Of a stretch of DNA of 64,000 bases, positions 43,404-51,952 are shown piece by piece. The notes beneath the pieces were generated by a model. That model had not been told where the DNA came from, searched no databases, and saw only the letters and a list, made by a program, of their open reading frames with translations. Position 1 is the first letter of the stretch; each line of letters starts with the position of its first letter. The stretch is from Parapedobacter tibetensis (GTDB taxonomy: Bacteria > Bacteroidota > Bacteroidia > Sphingobacteriales > Sphingobacteriaceae), in assembly GCF_024704835.1 (NCBI RefSeq), contig NZ_JAMXBE010000004.1, positions 62,001 through 126,000 of the forward strand, in the 5' to 3' direction. Both the position numbers and the translations under genes were made by a program.

Positions 43404-45596
43404 ATGGAAATAGAGAAAACACTATTTGACAATTTACAGGAATTTTTTGGATTTGACACATTTAAGGGTGATCAAGAGGCGATAATCACCAACACGCTAC
43501 AAAAAAGAGATACGTTCGTGATTATGCCCACTGGTGGGGGGAAATCCATTTGCTATCAATTACCGGCATTAATGAGTGAGGGCACAGCCATCGTCATTTC
43601 GCCACTGATAGCTTTGATGAAGAATCAAGTGGATCAGCTTAGAGCCTTTGGGGGTGATGACAGCATCGCTCATTTCCTCAATTCGTCATTAAATAAAGGT
43701 GAGATTACTCGTGTAAAGCAGGATGTAACGGCTGGGAAATCGAAATTGCTTTATGTGGCTCCTGAGTCATTGGCAAAGGCCGAGAATGTTGAGTTTTTGA
43801 AATTGATTACCGTATCCTTCGTGGCGGTGGATGAAGCACATTGTATCTCGGAATGGGGACATGACTTCAGGCCGGAGTACCGCAAGATCCGGTCGGTTAT
43901 CAATTCCATAGGCGACAACATTCCGGTGATTGCCCTTACGGCCACGGCCACGCCTAAAGTGCAGTCTGACATCCGCAAAAATCTGCAGATGAACGATGCT
44001 GCCTTGTTCAAATCGTCATTCAACAGGCCAAATCTCTATTATGAGGTACGGCCTAAGCGAAACGTGGTCAAGGAAATCGTCCGGTTTATCAAAAACAACA
44101 CGGGGAAATCGGGCATTATCTATTGCCTGAGCCGAAAGAAAGTGGAGGAAATCGCCGAGGTATTGAGCATAAACGGCATCAAGGCATTACCTTACCATGC
44201 TGGGTTGGATGCAAGAACAAGAGCGGACACACAGGATAAGTTCCTCATGGAGGATGTGGAGGTCATTGTGGCCACCATAGCCTTCGGTATGGGCATAGAC
44301 AAACCTGATGTGCGCTATGTGATCCATCATGATATCCCTAAAAGCATGGAAGGATACTACCAGGAAACTGGCCGTGCCGGACGTGATGGGGGCGAAGGAC
44401 ATTGCTTGGCGTTCTATTCGGAGAAGGACATCGAGAAATTGACCAAATTCATGAAGGACAAACCAGTCTCCGAACGTGAGATTGGTACGCAGATCCTCAA
44501 AGAGGTCATTGATTATTCAGAATCCTCGGTATGCCGCCGTAAACAGATACTCCATTATTTTGGAGAGAACTTCGACGAAACCGGCTGCGATAGCATGTGT
44601 GATAATTGCAGTGCGCAACAAACCCAATTCGATGCGGAAACCTCGCTATTAAATGTCCTCAAATTCATACAACAACAAGGGGAGAAATTTGACGACCACC
44701 ATATCATCAATGTTTTCATCGGACAAAACAACCAACCCATTTCATCCTATAAGCATGATGCGCACCCTATGTTTGGTAGCGGGAAGGAACTGGGTATCAT
44801 TTATTGGAAATCGTTAATAAGGCAGGCTGTATTGAACAATTTCCTGGCTAAGGATATTGACCATTACGGACTGCTGATGCTTACCGAATCCGGCAAAAGG
44901 TTCATCGAAAATCCTTATGGAATCAAATTCATCTTGAACAAACCCATGGAGGCTGCCACAGATGATGGAACCGATGAGTCCATGCAACAAGGCGGAGGAA
45001 CCGTAGATGCCCAACTGTTGAAGATGCTGAAGGATTTGCGAAAGAAAATAGCGAAACAGAAAGGTCTTCCCCCGTTCGTGATTTTCCAAGATCCTTCGCT
45101 AGACGAGATGTGTACGCATTACCCCATCACGATTGATGAGTTGAAGCAAATACATGGGGTGGGCGCAGGAAAAGCGATGAAATTTGGGGCGCAATTTGTG
45201 GCACTCATCAAGCAGTACGTAGAAGAGAATGAGATAGATCGCCCTCAAGACCTTGTTATTAAAGGGACGGCTAATAAGTCGGCATTGAAGGTATCCATTA
45301 TTCAAAACATCGACCGTAAAATAGGTCTCGGGGATATCGCTTCCGCCAAAGGTATCAGCTATGAAGACTTGTTGCGTGAAGTGGAATCCATCGTCAATTC
45401 TGGAACCAAGCTCAATTTGGGTTACTTTGTGGATGAAATCATCGATGAGGACAGACAGGATGAAGTGTTCGACTATTTCCGCAGTGCGGAGATCGATTCC
45501 ATCGACGACGCACTCCGTGAATTAGGCACCGATGATTACACCTATGAGGAAATTCAATTAATGCGTATTAAATTCATGTCTGAATTGGGGAACTAA
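43404..45596 (+). CDS. recQ: ATP-dependent DNA helicase RecQ
   Basis: 730 residues. 3'-5' helicase in recombination repair. Walker A MPTGGGKSICYQLPA (about 43-57), Walker B DEAHCISEWGHDFRPEYR (about 142-159), motif VI QETGRAGRDG. Zinc-binding cysteines around 376-409 (CRRKQILHYF, GCDSMCDNC), RQC winged helix, and an HRDC-type domain (about 545-615, HYPITIDELKQIHGVGAGKAMKFG). A further C-terminal region of about 110 residues (KGISYEDLLREVESI) is longer than in E. coli RecQ and usual in Bacteroidota. Sits between the Kdo genes. Confidence 0.95.
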   Translation: MEIEKTLFDNLQEFFGFDTFKGDQEAIITNTLQKRDTFVIMPTGGGKSICYQLPALMSEGTAIVISPLIALMKNQVDQLRAFGGDDSIAHFLNSSLNKGEITRVKQDVTAGKSKLLYVAPESLAKAENVEFLKLITVSFVAVDEAHCISEWGHDFRPEYRKIRSVINSIGDNIPVIALTATATPKVQSDIRKNLQMNDAALFKSSFNRPNLYYEVRPKRNVVKEIVRFIKNNTGKSGIIYCLSRKKVEEIAEVLSINGIKALPYHAGLDARTRADTQDKFLMEDVEVIVATIAFGMGIDKPDVRYVIHHDIPKSMEGYYQETGRAGRDGGEGHCLAFYSEKDIEKLTKFMKDKPVSEREIGTQILKEVIDYSESSVCRRKQILHYFGENFDETGCDSMCDNCSAQQTQFDAETSLLNVLKFIQQQGEKFDDHHIINVFIGQNNQPISSYKHDAHPMFGSGKELGIIYWKSLIRQAVLNNFLAKDIDHYGLLMLTESGKRFIENPYGIKFILNKPMEAATDDGTDESMQQGGGTVDAQLLKMLKDLRKKIAKQKGLPPFVIFQDPSLDEMCTHYPITIDELKQIHGVGAGKAMKFGAQFVALIKQYVEENEIDRPQDLVIKGTANKSALKVSIIQNIDRKIGLGDIASAKGISYEDLLREVESIVNSGTKLNLGYFVDEIIDEDRQDEVFDYFRSAEIDSIDDALRELGTDDYTYEEIQLMRIKFMSELGN

Positions 45597-45637
45597 TTAT
45601 TTAGATTTGGGACATGCGATTTGAGCGATTCTAAAAA

Positions 45638-46459
45638 ATGATACAAACTGTAATACCGGGCATCAAACATGCCGATTCCGTTAATTTTTTCCTGATGGCG
45701 GGTCCATGTGCCATCGAAGGGGAAGACATCTGTCTTCGTATCGCGGAACGTATAGTCACTATCACCGACCGATTGGGCATCCCTTATATCTTCAAGGGCT
45801 CATACCGCAAAGCCAACCGTTCCCGAGTGGATTCGTTTACTGGGATTGGCGATGAAAAGGCATTGAAGATATTACGTAAAGTGGGTGAGACCTTTGGTGT
45901 GCCTACGGTAACTGATATCCATGAAAGTCCTGAAGCAGCTATGGCTGCTGAATATGTGGATGTATTGCAAATTCCGGCATTCCTTTGTCGGCAGACCGAA
46001 TTGCTGGTAGCGGCGGCGAAGACAGGTAAAACCGTCAATATAAAAAAAGGCCAATTTCTTTCGGCCGGTTCCATGCGATTTGCGGTGGATAAAGTGATGG
46101 ATTCTGGCAATAAAAAAGTTATGCTCACTGATCGGGGAAACACGTTCGGTTACCAAGATCTTATTGTGGATTTTAGGGGGATTCCAGAGATGAGGGATTT
46201 TGGGGTGCCTGTGGTGATGGATTGCACGCATTCGTTGCAACAACCCAATCAGACCTCCGGTGTGACAGGAGGTAAACCGGCTCTCATCGAAACTATTGCA
46301 AGAGCGGCCATCGCGGTGGGGGCAGATGGCTTGTTCATCGAGACACACCCAGATCTGGCCAACGCCAAGTCGGATGCAGCGAATATGCTGCACTTGGATT
46401 TACTGGAAGCGTTGCTGGAGAAATTAATAAGGATAAGAGCGGCAGTTGCATCATGTTAA
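45638..46459 (+). CDS. kdsA: 3-deoxy-8-phosphooctulonate synthase
   Basis: 273 residues. Condenses arabinose-5-phosphate with phosphoenolpyruvate to Kdo-8-phosphate for lipopolysaccharide. FFLMAGPCAIEGED, FKGSYRKANRSRVDSFTG, VTDIHES, VLQIPAFLCRQTELL, NIKKGQFLS and DCTHSLQQPN are the conserved segments in order. Forty-one bp after recQ and probably in the same transcript. Completes, with kdsD on the other strand, a small Kdo cluster. Confidence 0.95.
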   Translation: MIQTVIPGIKHADSVNFFLMAGPCAIEGEDICLRIAERIVTITDRLGIPYIFKGSYRKANRSRVDSFTGIGDEKALKILRKVGETFGVPTVTDIHESPEAAMAAEYVDVLQIPAFLCRQTELLVAAAKTGKTVNIKKGQFLSAGSMRFAVDKVMDSGNKKVMLTDRGNTFGYQDLIVDFRGIPEMRDFGVPVVMDCTHSLQQPNQTSGVTGGKPALIETIARAAIAVGADGLFIETHPDLANAKSDAANMLHLDLLEALLEKLIRIRAAVASC

Positions 46460-46582
46460 TTGAGCTGAATACAATATCAATTTGAATTAATCTACTTCGA
46501 TAGAAAAGAGGCACCTTTGTCGTGTAGGTATACGAGCTATTGTAATACCTGTACCATTGTAAATCATTTAATTTGCCTCTCG

Positions 46583-47971
46583 ATGAAAAGGACACCATTA
46601 TTATTCTTTACGCTGTTGGTTTTTGCTTGTTGTGCCCTGGCACAGACCGTAGACTCGCCAAAGTGGGCCAATGAAAGTCACACACAAAAGGAAGAACGCA
46701 TGGCTTGGTGGTCGCACGACCGTTTCGGCATGTTCATCCATTGGGGCTTATATGCGGTGCCGGCACGCCATGAGTGGGTACAGAACCGTGAACAATTGTC
46801 TACCGAAGCGTACAGGGGAAGGTATTTTGACCAATTCAATCCGGATTTATATGATCCCAAGGAATGGGCTGCCCAAGCTAAGAAAGCGGGTATGAAATAC
46901 GTGGTGATTACCGCACGTCACCATGAGGGTTTCAGCCTGTGGGATACAAAGCATAGTGACTATAAGGCGCCTAATACTCCGGCGAGCAGGGATTTACTCA
47001 AGCCATTTGTTGAGGCATTCCGGAATGAGGGGCTGAAGATAGGCTTCTATTTTTCGCTGATTGACTGGTATCACCCGGATTTCATCATCGACCGTGTACA
47101 CCCGCTCCGCAACGATAAGGCGGCAAGGGATGAAAACGGCAATAAAGACATGGGGAGGTTCCGGCAATTTCTCAAGAACCAGCTCACCGAGCTGCTAACG
47201 GATTATGGAAAAATCGACTTGCTATTTTTTGACTTTTCATATCCCGGTGAAGATGGTAAAGGGCATGAAGATTGGGATAGTGAAGGGCTGTTGGAATTAA
47301 CACGGAAACTACAACCCGGAATCCTTGTAAATGACCGCCTCGACTTGAACGATAAGACATGGGGTTGGGATTACATTACGCCCGAGCAATTCATGCCAAA
47401 GGCTTGGCCCGAACGCGACGGTGTACAAGTACCTTGGGAGACCTGCCAAACATTTTCAGGGTCATGGGGTTACCATCGCGATGAAAACACATGGAAGAGC
47501 GCCAATCAGCTGATAGCCATGTTAATTGAAGTGGTGAGTAAAGGAGGTAATCTGCTGCTCAATGTAGGGCCAACCGGTAGAGGCAATTTCGACGATCGCG
47601 CTACAGACCGGTTGGATGCCATTGGCCAATGGATGAAATACAACAACCGATCCATATATGGCTGTACGGCGGCTCCAGAAGAATTCGTCAAACCAGACAA
47701 CTGTTTGCTCACATACAATCCGGACACAAAAAGGCTGTATGTGCATCTGCTGCAATGGCCGTTTAAAACACTTTACCTGCCAAACTTTAAAGGGAAAGTG
47801 AAATATGCCCAATTCCTTCATGACGGTTCCGAAGTTAAATATACCTCCCGATCATCTGCCGAAGCAGGTGGGCATACCACGGTTACCGCTGGCGAAAATG
47901 ACCTGATTGTAGACATTCCAGTAGTGAAACCAAATGTGGAGATACCCGTGATTGAACTGATTTTGGAATGA
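46583..47971 (+). CDS. GH29 alpha-L-fucosidase, secreted
   Basis: 462 residues from ATG 46583 (MKRTPLLFFTLLVFACCALAQ signal peptide); an upstream in-frame start at 46517 would precede the signal peptide. WWSHDRFGMFIHWGLYAVPARHEW, YVVITARHHEGFSLWDTKHSDY, IGFYFSLIDWYHPDF and KIDLLFFDFSYPG, where the Asp should be the nucleophile. GGNLLLNVGPTGRG is also typical. Removes fucose from glycans in the periplasm or outside. Single gene, no SusCD pair nearby. A possible hairpin (GGTTAGC/GCTAACC, 47971-47998) follows it. Confidence 0.93.
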   Translation: MKRTPLLFFTLLVFACCALAQTVDSPKWANESHTQKEERMAWWSHDRFGMFIHWGLYAVPARHEWVQNREQLSTEAYRGRYFDQFNPDLYDPKEWAAQAKKAGMKYVVITARHHEGFSLWDTKHSDYKAPNTPASRDLLKPFVEAFRNEGLKIGFYFSLIDWYHPDFIIDRVHPLRNDKAARDENGNKDMGRFRQFLKNQLTELLTDYGKIDLLFFDFSYPGEDGKGHEDWDSEGLLELTRKLQPGILVNDRLDLNDKTWGWDYITPEQFMPKAWPERDGVQVPWETCQTFSGSWGYHRDENTWKSANQLIAMLIEVVSKGGNLLLNVGPTGRGNFDDRATDRLDAIGQWMKYNNRSIYGCTAAPEEFVKPDNCLLTYNPDTKRLYVHLLQWPFKTLYLPNFKGKVKYAQFLHDGSEVKYTSRSSAEAGGHTTVTAGENDLIVDIPVVKPNVEIPVIELILE

Positions 47972-48039
47972 GGTTAGCTACCGGCTAATCGCGCTAACCA
48001 TAATCGTTGTGGACAAAGCTGATAGCCGATAATAGGCCG

Positions 48040-48801
48040 CTAACTGATAAACCCTTTCACGTATTGTTTGGTCAGTTCTTCTCGGGGATTGAGCAATACC
48101 TCTTCCGTAGGGCCGAACTCGATGATTTCACCCATATATACGAATATGATATAGTCTGATATCCGGCGGGCCTGCCGGAGGATATGCGTGACCAATACGA
48201 TGGTATATTTCTCTTTGAGCCGCACAAAAAGGTCTTCTATTTTATGGGTGGATATCGGATCGAGCGCAGAAGTGGATTCATCGCCCAAAATGATTTCAGG
48301 CTCCACTGCCAATCCCCTTGCCAAACATAGGCGTTGCTGCTGCCCTATGGAAAGTTTGGCGGCTGGGCCATGTAGGCGATCTTTCACCTCACTCCAAAGG
48401 CTTGTGTCTTTCAGTTGCTTTTCCACAATGGCATCAAGTTCGCTTTTTTTCCGCACGCCGTGAATCCTTGGCCCATAGGCCACATTGTCATAGATAGACA
48501 TGGGTAGGGGATAAGGACGCTGCGATAGCAGCCCCATTTTTTTACGAATATGGGTCACTTCGGCATCTGGAGCATAGATGTCCTCATCACTTACCAACAC
48601 GCTACCTGACACCTTTACATTAGCCGTGTCGTCGAGCAGGCGGTTAAATGTTTTAAGCAATGTGGTTTTGCCGCATCCGGATGGCCCGATGATGGATGTT
48701 ACACTCTTGTCGGGGATGTTGATGTTCACCCCCTTGAGAATATGATGCCCGTCGATATGTACATTCAGGTTCTTGACACTGATAAGTGGGTGTTGGGTCA
48801 T
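48040..48801 (-). CDS. pstB: Phosphate ABC transporter ATP-binding protein
   Basis: 253 residues. Walker A GPSGCGKTTLL, signature LSIGQQQRLCLARGLAVEPEIILGDESTSALDP; the Walker B region reads GDES where MDEP is usual, a conservative oddity. H-loop LVTHILRQARRISDYIIF. Last gene of pstSCAB, one base after pstA. No phoU is seen downstream; the adjoining gene is the convergent fucosidase. Powers high-affinity phosphate uptake. Confidence 0.95.
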   Translation of the reverse strand: MTQHPLISVKNLNVHIDGHHILKGVNINIPDKSVTSIIGPSGCGKTTLLKTFNRLLDDTANVKVSGSVLVSDEDIYAPDAEVTHIRKKMGLLSQRPYPLPMSIYDNVAYGPRIHGVRKKSELDAIVEKQLKDTSLWSEVKDRLHGPAAKLSIGQQQRLCLARGLAVEPEIILGDESTSALDPISTHKIEDLFVRLKEKYTIVLVTHILRQARRISDYIIFVYMGEIIEFGPTEEVLLNPREELTKQYVKGFIS

Positions 48802-48802
48802 G

Positions 48803-49654
48803 TTAAATGTTGTGTTTAGTTTGTTTGGCCGCGATAAAATGTGATACTACTACAATAACCAAAATAATAATGGTAAGGATAAGTGCCGACGCATACGCCC
48901 TGCCTTGAACCTCGGGTATGGGGCTGCTTAACTGGAAAAATATGGCCAAGGGTAACGTAGCCGCGGGCTCATCGATATATATCGGAATATTGTCGCTAAA
49001 TCCAGCAGTGAATAGGACTGAAGCTACGTCGCCAATACCGCGCCCAAATGCCAATAGAACTGCGGTGTAAATTCCCGGCCTTATTTGCCTAAGGATTACT
49101 TTTGCTGCCTCCCAACGGGTGGCTCCCAACGATAGTGCCGCATGTTTTAGCTCTTTGGGAACCGTGGCTATTACTTCATCCAACGTACGCACCAATATCG
49201 GGATAATCAATAGCGTGACAGCAATGACTCCTCCCAACAGGGACGCACGTACCCCCATCCAAATCATGATGCTGAATGCGAAGGCACCATATACAATGGA
49301 CGGTATACCGAACAGTACATCAAAAGCCAGTTTGGCCGATTTGCTGAGGAAGCTTCCACGTTTCAGGTAAATATTGAGGTATATCGAGATCGGGATACTG
49401 ATGCACAACCCCAGCACCGTAGCCCCGCCAGCAAGGTATAGCGATCCGATAATGGCGTTGAGTACACCGCCCTCTTCACCGATATAAAAACCACCTTGAG
49501 GTATTTTGGAAACCATATCCCAAGTAAGGTATGGCAGCCCCTTAACCACAATGGTGCCCACAATTAGGAAAAGGCTTGAACCAACCATGATGCAGGCCAA
49601 TACCATCAGTGCCTTGAAAATTGTTTCTTCGGTTTTTCTCTTTTTAATACCCAT
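48803..49654 (-). CDS. pstA: Phosphate ABC transporter permease PstA
   Basis: 283 residues with six predicted membrane helices (first at about 12-38, VLACIMVGSSLFLIVGTIVV). The ABC permease loop is ATVPKELKHAALSLGATRWEAAKVIL; SIVYGAFAFSIMIWMG and the end of the protein are typical PstA. Stop/start overlap with pstC at 49654 (the last base of pstC's stop is shared), so the operon is tightly coupled. Confidence 0.94.
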   Translation of the reverse strand: MGIKKRKTEETIFKALMVLACIMVGSSLFLIVGTIVVKGLPYLTWDMVSKIPQGGFYIGEEGGVLNAIIGSLYLAGGATVLGLCISIPISIYLNIYLKRGSFLSKSAKLAFDVLFGIPSIVYGAFAFSIMIWMGVRASLLGGVIAVTLLIIPILVRTLDEVIATVPKELKHAALSLGATRWEAAKVILRQIRPGIYTAVLLAFGRGIGDVASVLFTAGFSDNIPIYIDEPAATLPLAIFFQLSSPIPEVQGRAYASALILTIIILVIVVVSHFIAAKQTKHNI

Positions 49655-50553
49655 CAGGAACTGTATTTATGTTCAATGCGATTGAGGATAATACGCGAAA
49701 CCAGGTTAAATAGGAAAATGATGACAAACAACAGCAAAGCGGCAAACATCAATGCTGAATCATATAAAGGGATGGACATCATTTCTCCAAAATTATTGGC
49801 AATAAGCGCGGGTAGGGGATATCCCCCATCAAAAACAGATGTGGGTGCCACCGGCACATTGCCACAAACCATCAATACCGCAATGGTTTCTCCAAATGCC
49901 CTAGATACCGCCAGTACCGTAGCGGCGATGATACCAGGCAATGCCCGTTTGAGGACCACCTTTTTGATGGTTTCCCATTTGGTTGCCCCCAAAGACAGGG
50001 AAGCATCTTTCAGCTCTTTGGGAATGGTCTTTAGTACCTCTGATACAATGCTGACGAGGATGGGGAATATCATCACTGCGAGTACTACACCTCCTGTAAG
50101 CACGGTATACCCACTAGAATATTCTGTGAAGCGCGGTGCCACGTACTCCCGTACAATAGGTACCACAAAGAAAATACCCCATACGCCATAAATCACAGGG
50201 GGAATACCGGCCAAGATATTCACCAATGGCAACATAACCCTGCGGACGCTTGATTTGGCGTATTCAGTAAGGTAGACCCCCGTAAGCAAGCACAACGGAA
50301 GCGCCACCACGATGGCGATTAGGGTAACCCACAATGTGCCCATGATGAAGGGATAAAACCCAAATTTGCCGCTAGAGGGCGCCCATTCGCTCGAACGGAA
50401 CAAGGAGTACAACGTGTTTTCATTAAATAAGGGAGCAGCACGCCAATATAATCCAATACCAATCAGAAATACGAACGAAACCGATGCGATCGAAAGGATA
50501 AGCATCGCGTTGGCTATAAATTTGTCTTTTATTATCCGGAGACTCAAAATCAA
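49654..50553 (-). CDS. pstC: Phosphate ABC transporter permease PstC
   Basis: 299 residues, six membrane helices. The EAA-like loop is KTIPKELKDASLSLGATKWETIKKVVLKRALPGI, with GIPPVIYGVWGIFFVVPIV and RAFGETIAVLMVCGN. Overlaps the end of pstS by 4 bp (50550-50553). Forms the translocation channel with PstA. Confidence 0.94.
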   Translation of the reverse strand: MILSLRIIKDKFIANAMLILSIASVSFVFLIGIGLYWRAAPLFNENTLYSLFRSSEWAPSSGKFGFYPFIMGTLWVTLIAIVVALPLCLLTGVYLTEYAKSSVRRVMLPLVNILAGIPPVIYGVWGIFFVVPIVREYVAPRFTEYSSGYTVLTGGVVLAVMIFPILVSIVSEVLKTIPKELKDASLSLGATKWETIKKVVLKRALPGIIAATVLAVSRAFGETIAVLMVCGNVPVAPTSVFDGGYPLPALIANNFGEMMSIPLYDSALMFAALLLFVIIFLFNLVSRIILNRIEHKYSS

Positions 50554-51539
50554 TTTAGTTTAGCGAGTTCTTCTCTCAGCCAGTCTTCATTAAGTGGCGT
50601 GTATCCATTTTTCAGGAGGATAGACTGCGCTTCTTTAGTCAATACGAATTTGATAAATTCAACAAGCACCACATCTTGCGGTTTGCCCTTGAACAGAAAT
50701 GAAAGGTTCCTTGCAGGTGGTGAAGGATACCTCCCTGTAGCTACCGCATGGGTTAAGCTGTCAATATCATCATAAAAGTCCTCATCGGGCCCAATGACTC
50801 CATCATTGTTCAAATCTAGGGGAATCACGCGGATACCGGCAGCCTGTTTCCGCGTTTTGAGATCATATACATAGTTGATGTTGTTGAACCCAATGGCCAT
50901 TGGATTTTTCTGTATGGCCTGCGCGATACCGGGGTCACCGAAAATCCCGATACCTTTGAGACCTTCTTGTGATTGCCCTAAGAAAGAGGCCCACGTCTCT
51001 GCTGCTCCAGCTGCATCCGACCGGACATATACATGCAAATCGTCGGATGAAAATGATAAGTCGATTTGGTTCCATTTCGATAAGTTGCCTCCCACAAAAA
51101 TCCGCTTGAGCTCTTCTTGTTTTATTCCACGTTTCAGTATATAATCCATATTCGGATTTTGGCTGTTGACCGTACCCACCACCGCGTCTTTGGCCACGTT
51201 GATGACATAGGCTCCACGTTCATACTCCTGCTCATGTATATCACGAGAGACTAATCCAACATCGACCATCCCGCTCAACGCATCGGCAATACCTTTGCCA
51301 GCACCACCTGCGGAAATATTGAAACGGACATTGGGATGGATGGTTTTGAATTCCTCACTCCATAATACCACGAGCGGATAGAGGGCGAATGCCCCTGACA
51401 CACTAATCATACCCTGCAATTTCCCTTCTTCATCCCAGCCGGATGAGTTCTTTGGTGCGCACCCCGATAATATAGCGCATAGCGTTGATATGAATACGAG
51501 TGATTTCGAGCTGATGTGGTTCATTTTCCCTATCCCCAT
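50550..51539 (-). CDS. pstS: Phosphate-binding lipoprotein PstS
   Basis: 329 residues from ATG 51539, which has an AAAGGA ribosome binding site; ATG 51524 is an alternative that leaves a tidier signal peptide. The lipobox is CAILSGC. Phosphate-binding motifs SGAFALYPLVVLWSEEF, NISAGGAGKGIADALSGMVDVGLVSRD and RSDAAGAAETWASFLG follow. First gene of pstSCAB; captures phosphate and passes it to PstCA. Likely induced by phosphate starvation, but no Pho-box could be identified with confidence. Confidence 0.94.
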   Translation of the reverse strand: MGIGKMNHISSKSLVFISTLCAILSGCAPKNSSGWDEEGKLQGMISVSGAFALYPLVVLWSEEFKTIHPNVRFNISAGGAGKGIADALSGMVDVGLVSRDIHEQEYERGAYVINVAKDAVVGTVNSQNPNMDYILKRGIKQEELKRIFVGGNLSKWNQIDLSFSSDDLHVYVRSDAAGAAETWASFLGQSQEGLKGIGIFGDPGIAQAIQKNPMAIGFNNINYVYDLKTRKQAAGIRVIPLDLNNDGVIGPDEDFYDDIDSLTHAVATGRYPSPPARNLSFLFKGKPQDVVLVEFIKFVLTKEAQSILLKNGYTPLNEDWLREELAKLN

Positions 51540-51785
51540 AAATCCTTTTCATTCTTTGATGTCGCAAATATATATAAAATAGGTAGACTTTATGTGTTAT
51601 ATTTAATTTGCTGCTGATAAAAAGCCCATAAGCTATGCAATTTGTCCCATTTAATAGTTAATTTGGGAAGAAAATAGCATTTGTAAACATGTTTCCGTTT
51701 TGAATTAATTAGCTGTAAAACAAATATTTATGTATATTTTATTATAAATTATTAATTTTATACTACCATTTCTATATACTTTACA
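51540..51785. other. Divergent promoter region of pstS and the sulfur operon
   Basis: AT-rich 246 bp without a gene. It must hold the pstS promoter (minus strand) and the upstream part of the sulfur-operon promoter, whose -33-like element would be around 51756-51766. No tandem phosphate-box repeats are evident. Confidence 0.5.
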
Positions 51786-51793
51786 TATATTTG
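51786..51793 (+). promoter_or_regulatory. -7 box of the sulfate-assimilation operon
   Basis: TATATTTG fits TAnnTTTG exactly and ends 4 bp before the leader-peptide ATG at 51798. Bacteroidota start sites lie a few bases downstream of this box, so the transcript probably begins at or within a base or two of that ATG. Confidence 0.6.
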
Positions 51794-51797
51794 TACC

Positions 51798-51851
51798 ATG
51801 AAACAGACAAACAAAATTACAATGCTTTGTTGTATGGCGGTCCTGAAGTGA
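51798..51851 (+). CDS. Cys-Cys leader peptide of the sulfur operon (leaderless)
   Basis: Short ORF of 17 codons plus stop, reading MKQTNKITMLCCMAVLK. Two adjacent Cys codons (TGT TGT at positions 11-12) stand upstream of a cysteine-biosynthesis operon, directly after a consensus -7 box and directly before overlapping hairpins that include an intrinsic terminator. This is the layout of ribosome-mediated transcription attenuation: scarce Cys-tRNA stalls the ribosome on the TGT pair and lets the antiterminator form. No Shine-Dalgarno is possible because the ATG is at the expected RNA 5' end. Role inferred from arrangement; conservation not tested. Confidence 0.75.
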   Translation: MKQTNKITMLCCMAVLK

Positions 51852-51852
51852 A

Positions 51853-51926
51853 GGTAGGCTGTTATATAATGTCTTATGCATAACGAAACATAACGGCCTC
51901 CACTAATGATTTAGGGAGGTTTTTTT
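51853..51926 (+). promoter_or_regulatory. Transcription attenuator: antiterminator and intrinsic terminator
   Basis: GGTAGGCTGTTAT (51853-51865) can pair with ATAACGGCCTCC (51890-51901) in 12 pairs with one bulge. The same CCTCC (51897-51901) is the left arm of a terminator: CCTCC-A-CTAA, loop TGAT, TTAG-GGAGG, then seven T (to 51926). The two structures are mutually exclusive. A ribosome finishing the leader peptide would cover 51853 onward and free CCTCC for the terminator; one stalled at the Cys codons leaves the antiterminator free to form. Confidence 0.75.
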
Positions 51927-51952
51927 ATTACCCAATAAAGCTAGAAACAGCT

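Noticed and set aside
47971..47998. GGTTAGC...GCTAACC hairpin after the fucosidase gene as a terminator
   Set aside because: Seven-bp stem with a 12-nt or longer loop and no T-run; noted in the gene entry only.
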